NCBI RefSeq assembly: GCF_000003815.2
Contig: NC_049986.1
Coordinates: 4,095,029-4,134,174 of the forward strand
Source: Branchiostoma floridae
Taxonomy: Eukaryota; Chordata; Leptocardii; Amphioxiformes; Branchiostomatidae
Direction of reading: 5' to 3'
Length of the DNA: 39,146 nucleotides
In this document: one piece after another, positions 30,472 to 39,146 of the stretch
Layout: each line of letters starts with the position of its first letter
How positions within the stretch are numbered: the first letter of the stretch is position 1
The notes under the pieces: model-generated
Databases searched by the model: none
Told to the model about the DNA's origin: nothing
Seen by the model: the letters and a program-made list of their open reading frames with translations, nothing else
Translations under genes and position numbers: made by a program

Positions 30472-30783
30472 GTCAGATAATTCCACCTTACGTTAGCTTT
30501 CCAGTTAAACGTGCGAACTTAGAATTTCGATTCCACCGCAAATCCTCATCAACACTAGTTCACCTTTATTCGTGTGGTAACCTATATCCGTTGTTTGAAA
30601 AAAAACAGGATATTTAACGAGAGGTTTAGCTGGAGCATCAGATACTTTCCACCTCACGTGAGCTTTCCAGTTAAACGTGCGAACTTAGAATTTCGATTCC
30701 ACCGCAAATCCTCATTAACACTAGTTTACCTTTATTCGTGGGGTAACCTATATCCGTTGTTTGAAAAAAACAGGATATTTGGG
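30472..30783. repeat. Direct duplication (~147 bp x2, spacing 165) carrying a MITE end
   Basis: The block TTCCACC-AC GT-AGCTTTCCAGTTAAACG, GTGCGAACTTAGAATTTCGA, TTCCACCGCAAATCCTCAT, ACTAGTTCACC...GGTAACCTATATCCGTTGTT and CAGGATATTT appears at 30480-30615 and 30648-30780, with about 95% identity by eye. Because non-MITE flank is duplicated together with the MITE end, this is a segmental tandem duplication and not two insertions. Confidence 0.8.
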
Positions 30784-30916
30784 GATATCAAGTCGACAGA
30801 TAGCTATTTCAAATTGCAAAACTTTCAAAATATTACAATTAATATCCCTAAATACCCGGGTTTTTTTAAAGGAGCAGATATAGGTTACCCCGCGGATAAA
30901 GGAGAACTAGCGTAAC
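30714..30916. mobile_element. AACGCTAGTTC-family MITE (about 200 bp)
   Basis: Left AACACTAGTTTACCTTTATT, then GGGGTAACCTATATCCGTTG, mirrors right CAGATATAGGTTACCCCGCG, then GATAAAGGAGAACTAGCGTT. The interior GGATATTTGGGGATATCA is shared with 33828-34027. The left end is the second copy of the duplication described separately. Confidence 0.75.
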
Positions 30917-31330
30917 CCTTCTTCTTGTATGTTTGTATCTTGTATCTTGATGTACAGGTGACGCACTTGTTCACACTTGTTCTGTATGCAACAGGTACCT
31001 CCCACCCAACCATATCTGTACCATCCACAGTGTTTTGTGTCTTGCATTCTAAATCTAATGGCTCCTCAGATATCAAACTATGAACGTATCAGAGAGAATC
31101 GCCTTCTCTTTCCGCCCTGGGCTAAACTTAAAACGCTTGATCGTGACGGGAACTCGTCCTATCGACTCGTCCTCTTGTTGTTCATAAAAAGCCGGAGTCA
31201 GATCCTCATCTATTGACTGTTCCTGCGATTATTCACCAGGTGATTGAGCCCAGGGGACTTTTCAGACGCATCGACTGGAGAGGAGCTCGTATCTATTAAA
31301 CACGAGCTCTGCGCTGTCTCGTACATGTAT
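30917..31330. other. Intergenic, no gene seen
   Basis: 30977-31216 is open but not recognisable. No other signal. Confidence 0.3.
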
Positions 31331-31338
31331 ACATGTGA

Positions 31339-31672
31339 TGGGGAGGAAGGAAGGAAGGAAGGGTGGAGGGGATAAGGGAGAAGGGCAAGAAGGAGGGAGG
31401 GGATGAAGGGAAAAGGGGTGGGAGAAGGAGAAAGGGGTTGAATAGGGGAGTTGTTGACGGAGTGGATGAGGGGGAAGGTGATTAAATGAGGGTGGGAGGG
31501 GTGAAGGAGGGGATGTGGTGGAAATGAGGGTGGGGTGGGGTGGGGTGGGGTTGAGTGAGGGGATGAGGGATGAAGGGATTGGATGAGGGTGGGAGGGGTG
31601 GGTTGTGGTGTTGTTAAGTGAGGGGATGAAGGGAGGGAGATGGGGGGGAGGAGGGAGAGGAAGGAATGTCTC
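31339..31672. repeat. Polypurine tract, G-rich, with GGGGT repeats
   Basis: About 330 bp that is nearly all A/G (plus T in GGGT) on the plus strand: GGAA repeats at 31339-31360 and (GGGGT)n at 31530-31550, among GGGAGG units. It can form G-quadruplex or triplex structures. The Pro/Ser/His-rich minus-strand open frame is an artefact. Confidence 0.9.
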
Positions 31673-31825
31673 CAAACTAGAACACCGTTTTATTGCTGAC
31701 CTTCCAGATTCCCGTAGAGTTCGCAGGAGGAGCTGGCTGGTTGAAAATCTGGCGACTTATTACCAGATTTAATTCAACTTCAAATAATTTAGTTTTCTAG
31801 GCCTAACAACAGACATGTCACTGAG

Positions 31826-32010
31826 TTGACTCTCCAAGCAGAGGTTCGGTTCCGGCTGTTTTTGACGTTTTCGTAGGCTTTTGACGGGTTTTTAGTTTGT
31901 CCCGGGCTTGTTTGGCCGGCGGCCAAGAAGAAAATGGAGTCAAAATAAAAGCCCTACGCCTAAAGATACGTCAAAAACAACCGGAGACGAACCTCTGCTT
32001 GGTGAACAAC
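31826..32010. mobile_element. AAGCAGAGGTT-family MITE with probable 7-8 bp duplication
   Basis: Left TGACTCTCCAAGCAGAGGTT then CGGTTCCGGCTG mirrors right CAACCGGAGACGAACCTCTG then CTTGGTGAACA. CACTGAGT on the left and AACTGAGT on the right flank the unit, matching 7 of 8 bases, which would fit a hAT-type duplication. The body is palindrome-rich and non-coding. Confidence 0.7.
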
Positions 32011-33229
32011 TGAGTATAGCCTGGCTTAGACCAAGAACGTTATTTAGACTTAGGGCATCTACACCCAGTTTTGTAGTCTCCTCTGCCGCTTAGTTTCTTT
32101 TTGCGTAGTGTCATAGTCTGTATAGACTGACTGACAGAGAGAGACAGAGACGATCGCGAACTGAGGGCATTTGTCGCACAACATTCCGCTATCTCAGGAA
32201 AATGCTGTATTGGATCAGTGTCAGTGGTTGGTTTTGTCACAGCTTGAAAATTCCTCCACGTCAAAATAGACAAAGATGATTGCGCCGTAACTTCGAATAT
32301 CGTCCAACCCCTGCAGCACGGCGTTTTCTGAAGTCAGGAAGGGTTACAGAGTTAATCAGCCCTTTTTCTTTAAAAGTGTTATCGTCCACGCCCACCTTCG
32401 CTAAGTACTTCAAGTAAGAGGACTGCACACAAAACACTACTCACCCCTCCTGCAAAGACAACCAGGGTATCTTAATGACTAGCTTTTAATATGGTCAATA
32501 TTTACACAAGAAATGGGCGCTAATGCTTTTTCGACCGTAAATTCTGGGCTGGCACTTTTAAGTGTGGGAACTGATTACCGGCGGGTCCACGTAACGCTGT
32601 AGCCGGCGGTGGTAATAAACAAAAGCTGTAGGTAAACATGTTAAGTAGGTGTGGTGTCGTGCTGGACAGGGGGTACAGACGTGTGCCATAATCACATGTC
32701 ACGCCACGGCATTTATCACACGGCAATGGACGCAAACCAGCTCAGTTCAACAGTTCGAGAGGAGGAAACATTCCTTCCCTTTTGAAAATCTGTCGGATTT
32801 CCGAGTCCTTGCAAGTGGTTTCAAACTTGTCCTCCGTTCGCTAAGGCTTTGAGTGCCTACTTCACAATCTTTCGGTGCCGAGAATGTAGCCTAAACGATC
32901 AGGAAAGACCCGGATAGCCCTGTTACTACTCGGCTGGTCTACAGGTTTCCGTTGCTTAGAAGGTTCGAACTGTGTCAACCAAAGGGATGTTACGGCTTAA
33001 GTCCGGTCCAAGGGCATGTTTACTTTTTACCTAAGGCGCATTAGAAACTGTCGTAGTTTATGATGAACAATGTACGTTCAAACAAGACTAACTGTGAATT
33101 AAGATATAACGTCAGTTGTTTTACAGCCGCTAATTACTCTGAACTCGGGTCACATTCCAGCACTGTAAACTGTGTCACCAATTTCTCTACGCTTGTACCG
33201 CCCCCCTCCCCACATGCAGAATAAGAGGG
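32011..33229. other. Intergenic, no gene seen
   Basis: 1.2 kb without a supported gene or repeat. Confidence 0.3.
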
Positions 33230-33237
33230 GGCTAAAC

Positions 33238-33622
33238 TAGGGGTGGGTACCGGTACAGAAAATTCCGGTCCAGATCCGTTTCAAGTCCAAGGGATTACCA
33301 ATGGTCCATTTCACTACAAAGAAATCTGTTTGGTGTAGTCATAGACTTACACTGGCGTTTTAAAATCCTACAACGCTAACTGCACCTGTGCGATTGGCTG
33401 TAAAACTTGGTAGAAATTACTATAAACTCTACTCTACTTCACTCTTGTTATTTTCTTCCACATGCAAGCGCCAAAACGTGTGAATGCCTGATAAAATAAT
33501 CTGTTAATTTTCTAATCGGTCCAACATCCGGTCTACCTAATTTTTTAGGTCCGTTTTTTCTGGACCGGTCCAATAAGAAAACCAGGTTTTGTACCTGTAC
33601 ACCGTAACGGTACCCACTCCTA
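33238..33622. mobile_element. hAT-like MITE, copy 2, with 8-bp target-site duplication
   Basis: The 385-bp unit starts TAGGGGTGGGTACCGGTAC, and its right end in reverse complement reads TAGGAGTGGGTACCGTTAC. The 8-mers outside are GGCTAAAC (33230-33237) and GGGTAAAC (33623-33630), 7 of 8 identical. TAGGGGTGGG-type ends plus 8-bp duplications are typical of hAT elements. The interior matches 27875-28310 and encodes nothing. Confidence 0.8.
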
Positions 33623-33827
33623 GGGTAAACTGTTGAAGTCCAGATGGTCTCTCGTATACAGTAGTCTGTCGTCGGACACAGAAGTTGTTGATAAACACAT
33701 GACCATGAGTGGAGGCATGTGACCGGGCGATGGTATACACATTGTCGGGTGTCTTGCTCCTTAGACAGCTGAAAAACAAAGCCTCCAATAAATGAAAACT
33801 GGGTACTGTCTTGCCGCCGGTCCTTAT

Positions 33828-34027
33828 AACGCTAGTTCACCTTTATCCATTGGGTAACCTATATCCGTTGCTTTTAAAAACAGGGTATTTGGGGATATCA
33901 CGTTAATGAACATTAGTTCCAATATTTTCAGTATATTGCAGTTTAAAACTATCACCCACCGACTTGATGTGCCTAAATACAAAGCAACGGATATAGGTTA
34001 CCCAACGGATAAAGTTGAACTAGCGTT
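33828..34027. mobile_element. AACGCTAGTTC-family MITE, complete copy (about 200 bp)
   Basis: Left AACGCTAGTTCACCTTTATC then CATTGGGTAACCTATATCCGTTGC mirrors right GCAACGGATATAGGTTACCC then AACGGATAAAGTTGAACTAGCGTT, giving inverted repeats of about 44 bp. TATA is present at both outer edges, so the duplication is probably TA or TATA. It is the best-preserved of four copies in the window. Confidence 0.8.
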
Positions 34028-34137
34028 ATATAATGCTTTGCAAAAGAGAAGTAGTGTTTTAACAATGTGAAATACACCATGCCGCCATATTTTCTATTAT
34101 AATGTTAGATTAGCATACTTAAGTAGATAGTTTGTAG

Positions 34138-34213
34138 TTGTTAGTAATACATGTTATTTGCCATATATTGTACCTGATGAAATCGTTGTGCAATAAACTT
34201 GACTTGACTTATC
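34138..34213 (+). mobile_element. LINE 3' end, plus strand
   Basis: GCCATATATTGTACCTGATG then AAATCGTTGTGCAATAAACT then TGACTTGACTT is a CR1/L2-like terminus and matches the minus-strand copy at 20028-20080. No coding part is present. Confidence 0.6.
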
Positions 34214-34775
34214 AAGATTGGCGTTTTACCAATGTGTTTCAGTTAGTCAGTTTGAAATCTGTGACGTCGAGCGTATCCAAGGTTTTTATTATCTCTATCA
34301 TGGCCTCAATAGCAATAGATATGACGATAACAAAGCTGTAAAAATGGAACACTTCATCTTTTATGTAAAGAGCATTTTTATTCACATTACCAACTGGGCG
34401 GTACTGGCCGCCATATTGGTGTACCTAATTTCTACTTCACTGGATCGTTGCGTATAATTATGTGCAAAAAACAATTTATGTGTTTTATTGGCATGATTGT
34501 CAGTATTCTTGCTGTTATATCTTTTCTGTTCTCAAGAGATGTCTTGATGGTTATCTGTGAGGATGAGAAGATCCCAAGATGTCGGAAAACTCTTGAGCCA
34601 TGATTCACTGAAATGCAAATGAAGACACAACATGGTGTGCCGATACAGTGATGACGTCACATAAAAACACCGTATAGCCTATAGGCCAACACGAACTGTT
34701 ATAATGAGGTTTAGGGTTATAGGGTTAGTACGTGGCAGTGTCTGTACACATTTATTGATGAACAGGTGTGTTACA
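34214..34775. other. Intergenic, no gene seen
   Basis: Short open frames at 34138-34457 start inside the LINE end and have no domain features. Confidence 0.3.
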
Positions 34776-35195
34776 GGTGAGGGGTGTGAACATCCGGAGA
34801 AGAGAGGGAATAATGGAGAGAGAGGAGAGATATAACGGAGATGGAGGGATGAGGAGAAAGAGGGGGGGTATAAAAAGACAAATGGTCAATGAGAGGAAAG
34901 GAGAGAGAATAAGAGGGACGAGAGACCGATAAGCAGGGAGGAAGAGAGAATGGAGAATGAGACGGGTAAAGAGAGAGGTTAATAAACGGAAGGAAGGAGA
35001 TATTAATAGGCAAAATAGAGAGGATGATAAACAGGGGAGAAGAGAGAAATTGAGAGGGGGCAGAGAGAAAGAGGTCGATAGAGGACAGACAAAGAGAGAG
35101 CCCGACAAATGGAAGCAGGGAGAGACCGAGGGTCAAAAAGAGAGACTGGTCGATAACGGAAGAAGAGAGGGAATGAGAAGGAAGAAGAGTGAGAG
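34776..35195. repeat. Polypurine (GAGA-type) tract
   Basis: About 420 bp dominated by GAGAGA, GGGAGA and AGGAAGA units on the plus strand, with scattered CGATA and TAAA interruptions. Ser/Leu-rich minus-strand and Arg/Lys/Glu-rich plus-strand open frames derive from it. Confidence 0.9.
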
Positions 35196-35820
35196 ATGAA
35201 CACACGTACCATCCATAATTTGGTCAGAAAACGGTCGCTCTGTGGTCGCAGAATGGCGCTACCAGACCACTTAAGGGCCATTTTCATAATTGGAGAAATA
35301 TCATCGGTAATGGCGCAGACCGCGCGGCGGTCAGTCTTCCAGTGGCGCAGCTGCTCTTACTGGCTTCAACAGCACACACCGGACAACTCCGTCCTACACA
35401 CACACACACTGCAGCACATAGCAGCTTCTCTATGGTCCAATCAACGCCTAACAATCACTGTGTTTTTAAATCACTTTAGTGCAATTATGCCTCATAAAGA
35501 GCTGACGACGTCTACATAGACTAAGTGGTAAATGTACGCTGTGGTTTTCATCGACACTGAAGGAATTTTGGAGAACACACAAATCGCCTCAGTGTGTGTC
35601 AGGGACAAGGAAAGTCCTTATCGAGGTTATCTTAAGAATGTCTTAAACACCTGGATACCTTAAGGTTGTGAGCACCTCATGCATTACGGATACAGTGTTA
35701 GTACATCTCATTGAATTCATCTTTTATTCAATGAGGCGGTCTCAATGATACCAGGCGAAATGATGAGTTGGTGTTTACAAGTCAAATCCCCTGTGGTAGT
35801 TTGTTCGTGCAGTCATAAAG
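35196..35820. other. Intergenic, no gene seen
   Basis: A short (CA)n run lies at 35398-35408. The plus-strand open frame at 35196-35519 has no recognisable domain. Confidence 0.3.
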
Positions 35821-36320
35821 AGTCTCCCTTCAGTTTTTTTTTTTTTTAAATTCAAAAACACATAACAAGGACCATGTGGCGCTGCACTCAAGTTTAACAA
35901 CTTATTTTAACAGCGCCACATAACAAAATACGAATGAATCAATGAGCTTAGGTAACTTAGCTCAACATAACTGTGCGCCATTTCCCACCACCCCAAGACA
36001 TAAAGTAGTATCAATTAGCCTAATTGAGTACATATGAAAAAGAGAATTAACAAAAGTAGAGTTGAGACTTCTACATGTACTTGACTGATACAGTCATGTA
36101 GAGCTAGAAGCGCTTAGTATCCTCAATATAAGATTGCGTGAGTTGCATCGTTTTAAAGTTGTAAACAGACGGTAACAATGCGGAACCTCTGAGAATAAAA
36201 TATAACTTGGCATTGTCTGACATATTATTTAGGTTTACACGATGACCAAGTAAATCCGCAAGATTGCCGACAATTTCCTATCTTTGATGAATATATAAGT
36301 CGCATACAGTCTCCCTTCAG
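35821..36320 (-). mobile_element. Poly(A)-tailed retroposed unit with 13-15 bp target-site duplication
   Basis: AGTCTCCCTTCAGTT at 35821-35835 is followed by a run of T (poly(A) on the minus strand, 35834-35847). About 460 bp later, AGTCTCCCTTCAG recurs at 36308-36320, with another copy overlapping at 36319-36332. The enclosed minus-strand unit starts GTATGCGACTTATATATTC and, before its A-tail, has a hairpin GTGGCGCTG...CAGCGCCAC. This is the signature of target-primed retroposition by LINE machinery. The source RNA (a SINE or a processed transcript) is not recognised. Confidence 0.6.
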
Positions 36321-36737
36321 TCTCCCTTCAGTTCTTTCTCCGGTTCCATCGAACATTACAGGTATCCAAGGTCATATCATGTGTTTTGGGCTATGCCTAC
36401 GAAACGTGCATCCGTCCCAGAGACACGCAAAGCTGTAATTCTGAATTACCTATAAAACTGCCGATGTCTTAGTCACCGAACAAGTTTGAGGTCTTCTTGA
36501 ACATGCCACGACTTTTAATTAAAGACAGAGAAAGAAAGACAGACAGACAGACATAGAGATTCAGATCTGGGGGGGGGGGGCTAAGAGACAGATAGCGAGA
36601 TACACAGACAGACAGACAGACAGGAAGATTAGTCATCAAATATAATTTATTCAGTTACGATGAAGTAGTACATGTTATAATGCCGTGAAAATGTACCTAC
36701 ATTGTGTATCATACCATATGAAGGAGCTACATTACGT
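36321..36737. other. Intergenic with (GACA)n tracts
   Basis: AGACAGACAGACAGACAT (36538-36555) and AGACAGACAGACAGACAGG (36605-36623) flank a G-run at 36570-36580. No gene. Confidence 0.6.
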
Positions 36738-36875
36738 ACTCTGCAAGCAGAGGTTCGGCCCCGGCTTTCAAGCGGACAGAAAGAAAACCTGACAAAATAG
36801 GAAGCCGGATAGAATTCGAAAGGCACAAAAAGTCTTTAAAACGAGTCAGCGCCGAACCTCTGCTTGCAGAGTATA
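36738..36875. mobile_element. AAGCAGAGGTT-family MITE, short copy
   Basis: TACTCTGCAAGCAGAGGTTC then GGCCCCGGCT mirrors GCGCCGAACCTCTGCTTGCAGAGTA, giving about 24-bp inverted repeats on a 138-bp unit. It belongs to the family of 31826-32010 and 12020-12127. Confidence 0.75.
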
Positions 36876-39146
36876 TATCATGGTCAATACGTTACTATAT
36901 ACGTTTGCTCAAGGCGTCACCCCTTAGGGTTTAACACACAGGTAAAAGTTAACGCTACATTTTTGTTACTACGTTTCAAAACTGGCAATGTAATGACTAG
37001 CCCAGCTAGTTCACTTGATACTTCTTGTATCGTTCTAGAGTGAGCATAGCATTATGTTTGTTTGGCATTTATCACACACACTACTACTCGTTTAGAATGA
37101 TAGAATGCTTTATTATTTTGTACCGATATTTAAACCATTCTCCATTTGAGTTATCATGTGTTTTTTTTATTTGCAAAATCATGCCCGAGGTCTAATTGCG
37201 CATACAGTCTCGAGGAAATTGAAGTCATACAATCAACTATAAGCTTCTACGTTTACTATAATTGTAGGGTTTGACTTCTATGAACTAGGCAGTCGTCTAT
37301 GAACTGTCCCAAATTCTGCAAAATAAGTGTTTTTGTGATCTTAATAAAAGAGTAGACTAGTTATATGACACAGAGGGTCCGCAAACCCCCTGCCACCACC
37401 CCACCCCCACCCCCCCGGGGCCACAACCGCTCGCCTCAATATTTTCCGTCCGAGTGTGTCATCCCGGTTGAAAACTGTTGAGTACGAGACACAGTGGATA
37501 AGTTGTGGGCAAACCTTAGCAATGTGACGTTCTTGGCTTGGATCAGTCCCTACTACTTTCTACCCTCACTCATTGTAGACTATAGCACTTTAAAATACTT
37601 CTATTCACCAAACCCTGCTAAAGCATGATCAGTTCAGTTCATCCTCTGAGAAGTTGACCACAACTTGGTAGCTTTTAACAACCGCATTTTCTAGTTATAA
37701 CTTAACAATGTATTGTTTTTTTACGACAATGTGAGAGGGCAAACACAAGACAAATTCTCAATCCGCGTGCCTGGGAAAAATTCCGTGTAATTTTGATGAC
37801 ATATTGCCAATAGTCCTCTTAACACCGGTCCGTGAGAATTCGACTTATTCCCAAATTACTTCGGAAGGTTTGAGTGATGTTGTTTCGTCGGATGAATCTG
37901 TCATAACGTGATGATCTTTTCCAGCTACAGCTTAGGGCTGAGGTAAAAATGCAAAAGGATGTTGTTTGGCAAAATAGGTGGACCGGGAAAAAAGGTTGGA
38001 CGCAGTTCTTTATACCCCCCCCCCCCCCACACACACACACCCTACCACTTGAACGGCGCTCTCGTCGCTCTGCGACCTTAAATTTGACAGATCACTCAAC
38101 GATTTGTATAGAAAAGAAGCCAAATCTTTTTACACGTTGTGTATTTTTTGTCTTCTCAGTCACACTTTTACGTTTTGTAAGATATACCCAGTGTGAAAGC
38201 GAAGGTTACACATATCCTATTTAGGTTCAATGAGAGCGCAGCGCGATCGCCGTCTAGTGGGGAGGGGGGCTTAGTCGTTGAACGAATTTACTTCCAAGAC
38301 GCAATGACAAACATTTTTAGCTCAAAGGGAAGACATTTTGGCACATTGATCCACTTTCTTTCACCCCCCCCTCACTTCCGCAAATGAACCCGTCTCTTCC
38401 CCCTTTATTTCACAAATGAACTCGTCTGTTTTGCATTTTAGTGCTTACTATCCACTTAGCCCCAGTCAGTGTCTATCCCTTCGTTTATTGTCACAAGACT
38501 AGGAGGCAAAATCCCGGGCTCTGAATTTACTCCCTTCTTTCTTCAGTTTGCGAGACGTGGTTGCTGTTGAAATCATTCCCTATAAAGGTAACTTACTTAC
38601 CCAAAACGATGATTTAAATATATATAGTCTAGAAATGCCAAGGGGAAATCGCAGTAAAAGGTCCTACCAAACTGTCATTGAGTACGCTAGACCCTGAGTA
38701 CTGATTCGCAAAATGTTAAAGTGCGTATGTAACCAATGACACAAAAGTCCCTGATTACAAGCAGCTATTATATGTATTATTCAATGGACATAGACGTTTG
38801 CAAAACCATACACCCTTCTAATGTTATCAAACATCGAACTTCCAGTTTTCGATTCGGAACCTGGTACCACGGCACGAGACACCAAGACGTTCCAAGAAGC
38901 AAACAAACAGTGCTTTATCATCGCTAAGAGTATATATCGTTTTTCTGCCTCTTTTATGCAACGTTTTCGCAGCCACAGTGACAATGACAGGTTCTGAACA
39001 GGCTGCCATGTTTACTATAGTCTATGACGTCATGGGCGGAAAATAACCTGATAACCTGAAGAACTTGAGAAGTATGATCTGTAAGATTCGATGTTAGATA
39101 GTAGCGGAAGGCTTTATATTCTATACATACGTCTATGTTTATTGAA
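36876..39146. other. Intergenic to window end, no gene seen
   Basis: Holds an inverted copy of the LINE-type end motif (37160-37203), C-rich tracts at 37385-37418 and a C-run with (CA)n at 38016-38040. Open frames at 37819-38387 and 38736-39009 have no recognisable features. Confidence 0.35.
37160..37203 (-). repeat. LINE-type 3' end motif, copy 3
   Basis: The reverse complement reads CGCAATTAGACCTCGGGCAT then GATTTTGCAAATAAAAAA, the third copy of the terminus seen at 4228 and 23803. Confidence 0.5.

Noticed and set aside
31262-31675. Pro/Ser/His-rich 137-codon open frame, minus strand
   Set aside because: Complement of the polypurine tract; no start context, domain or splice partner.
34752-35287. 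Ser/Leu-rich minus-strand and Arg/Lys/Glu-rich plus-strand open frames
   Set aside because: Both derive from the GAGA tract.

Overview
The window reads as genomic DNA of an invertebrate chordate, most likely amphioxus (Branchiostoma). This is an inference from three things: spliced metazoan genes with GT-AG introns, a vertebrate-like CYP2-type P450 beside a dermatopontin-family gene, and a dense, diverse load of short terminal-inverted-repeat elements, Penelope-like pieces and truncated LINE ends with CAATAAA-type tails. There are four runs of N (5103-5202, 15864-16325, 18415-18571, 21547-21646), so it is a draft assembly.

Layout. 563-6084 (+) is a complete cytochrome P450 of the CYP2 type: seven exons, 503 aa, every splice phase closing. 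Its introns hold a degenerate tRNA-Leu-like sequence, an AT microsatellite directly after one donor site and a 207-bp MITE. 6948-7343 is an insertion flanked by a perfect 17-bp direct repeat and carrying a hammerhead-ribozyme-like core. 7536-7860 (-) is an orphan exon resembling the N-terminal domain of IgGFc-binding proteins. 8.8-16.4 kb is a transposon graveyard: a 0.7-kb foldback element, a piggyBac-like MITE with TTAA duplications, a Harbinger-like MITE with TAA duplications, a frameshifted MADF-like ORF, and a 682-bp element with repeated AAGCGGCTT motifs.

16877-17871 (-) is a complete three-exon dermatopontin-like gene encoding a secreted 193-aa protein. Just upstream of it lie two perfect 146-bp inverted copies of a second hammerhead-bearing repeat, separated by an assembly gap. 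The remaining 21 kb has no gene I can support. It holds LINE 3' ends and coding remnants (20.0, 21.2, 23.9-24.3, 29.1, 29.6-30.2, 34.2 kb), several MITE families in multiple copies, two hAT-like elements, microsatellites, long polypurine tracts, a minisatellite that inverts at one end, and a poly(A)-tailed retroposed unit with target-site duplications.

The P450 (an ER membrane mono-oxygenase) and the dermatopontin (an extracellular matrix protein) have no evident functional link. The most interesting material is the mobile DNA: two different elements share a CUGAAGA-A-stem-GAAACGUC core that can fold like a hammerhead ribozyme with a loopless stem III, as has been described for Penelope-like retroelements.
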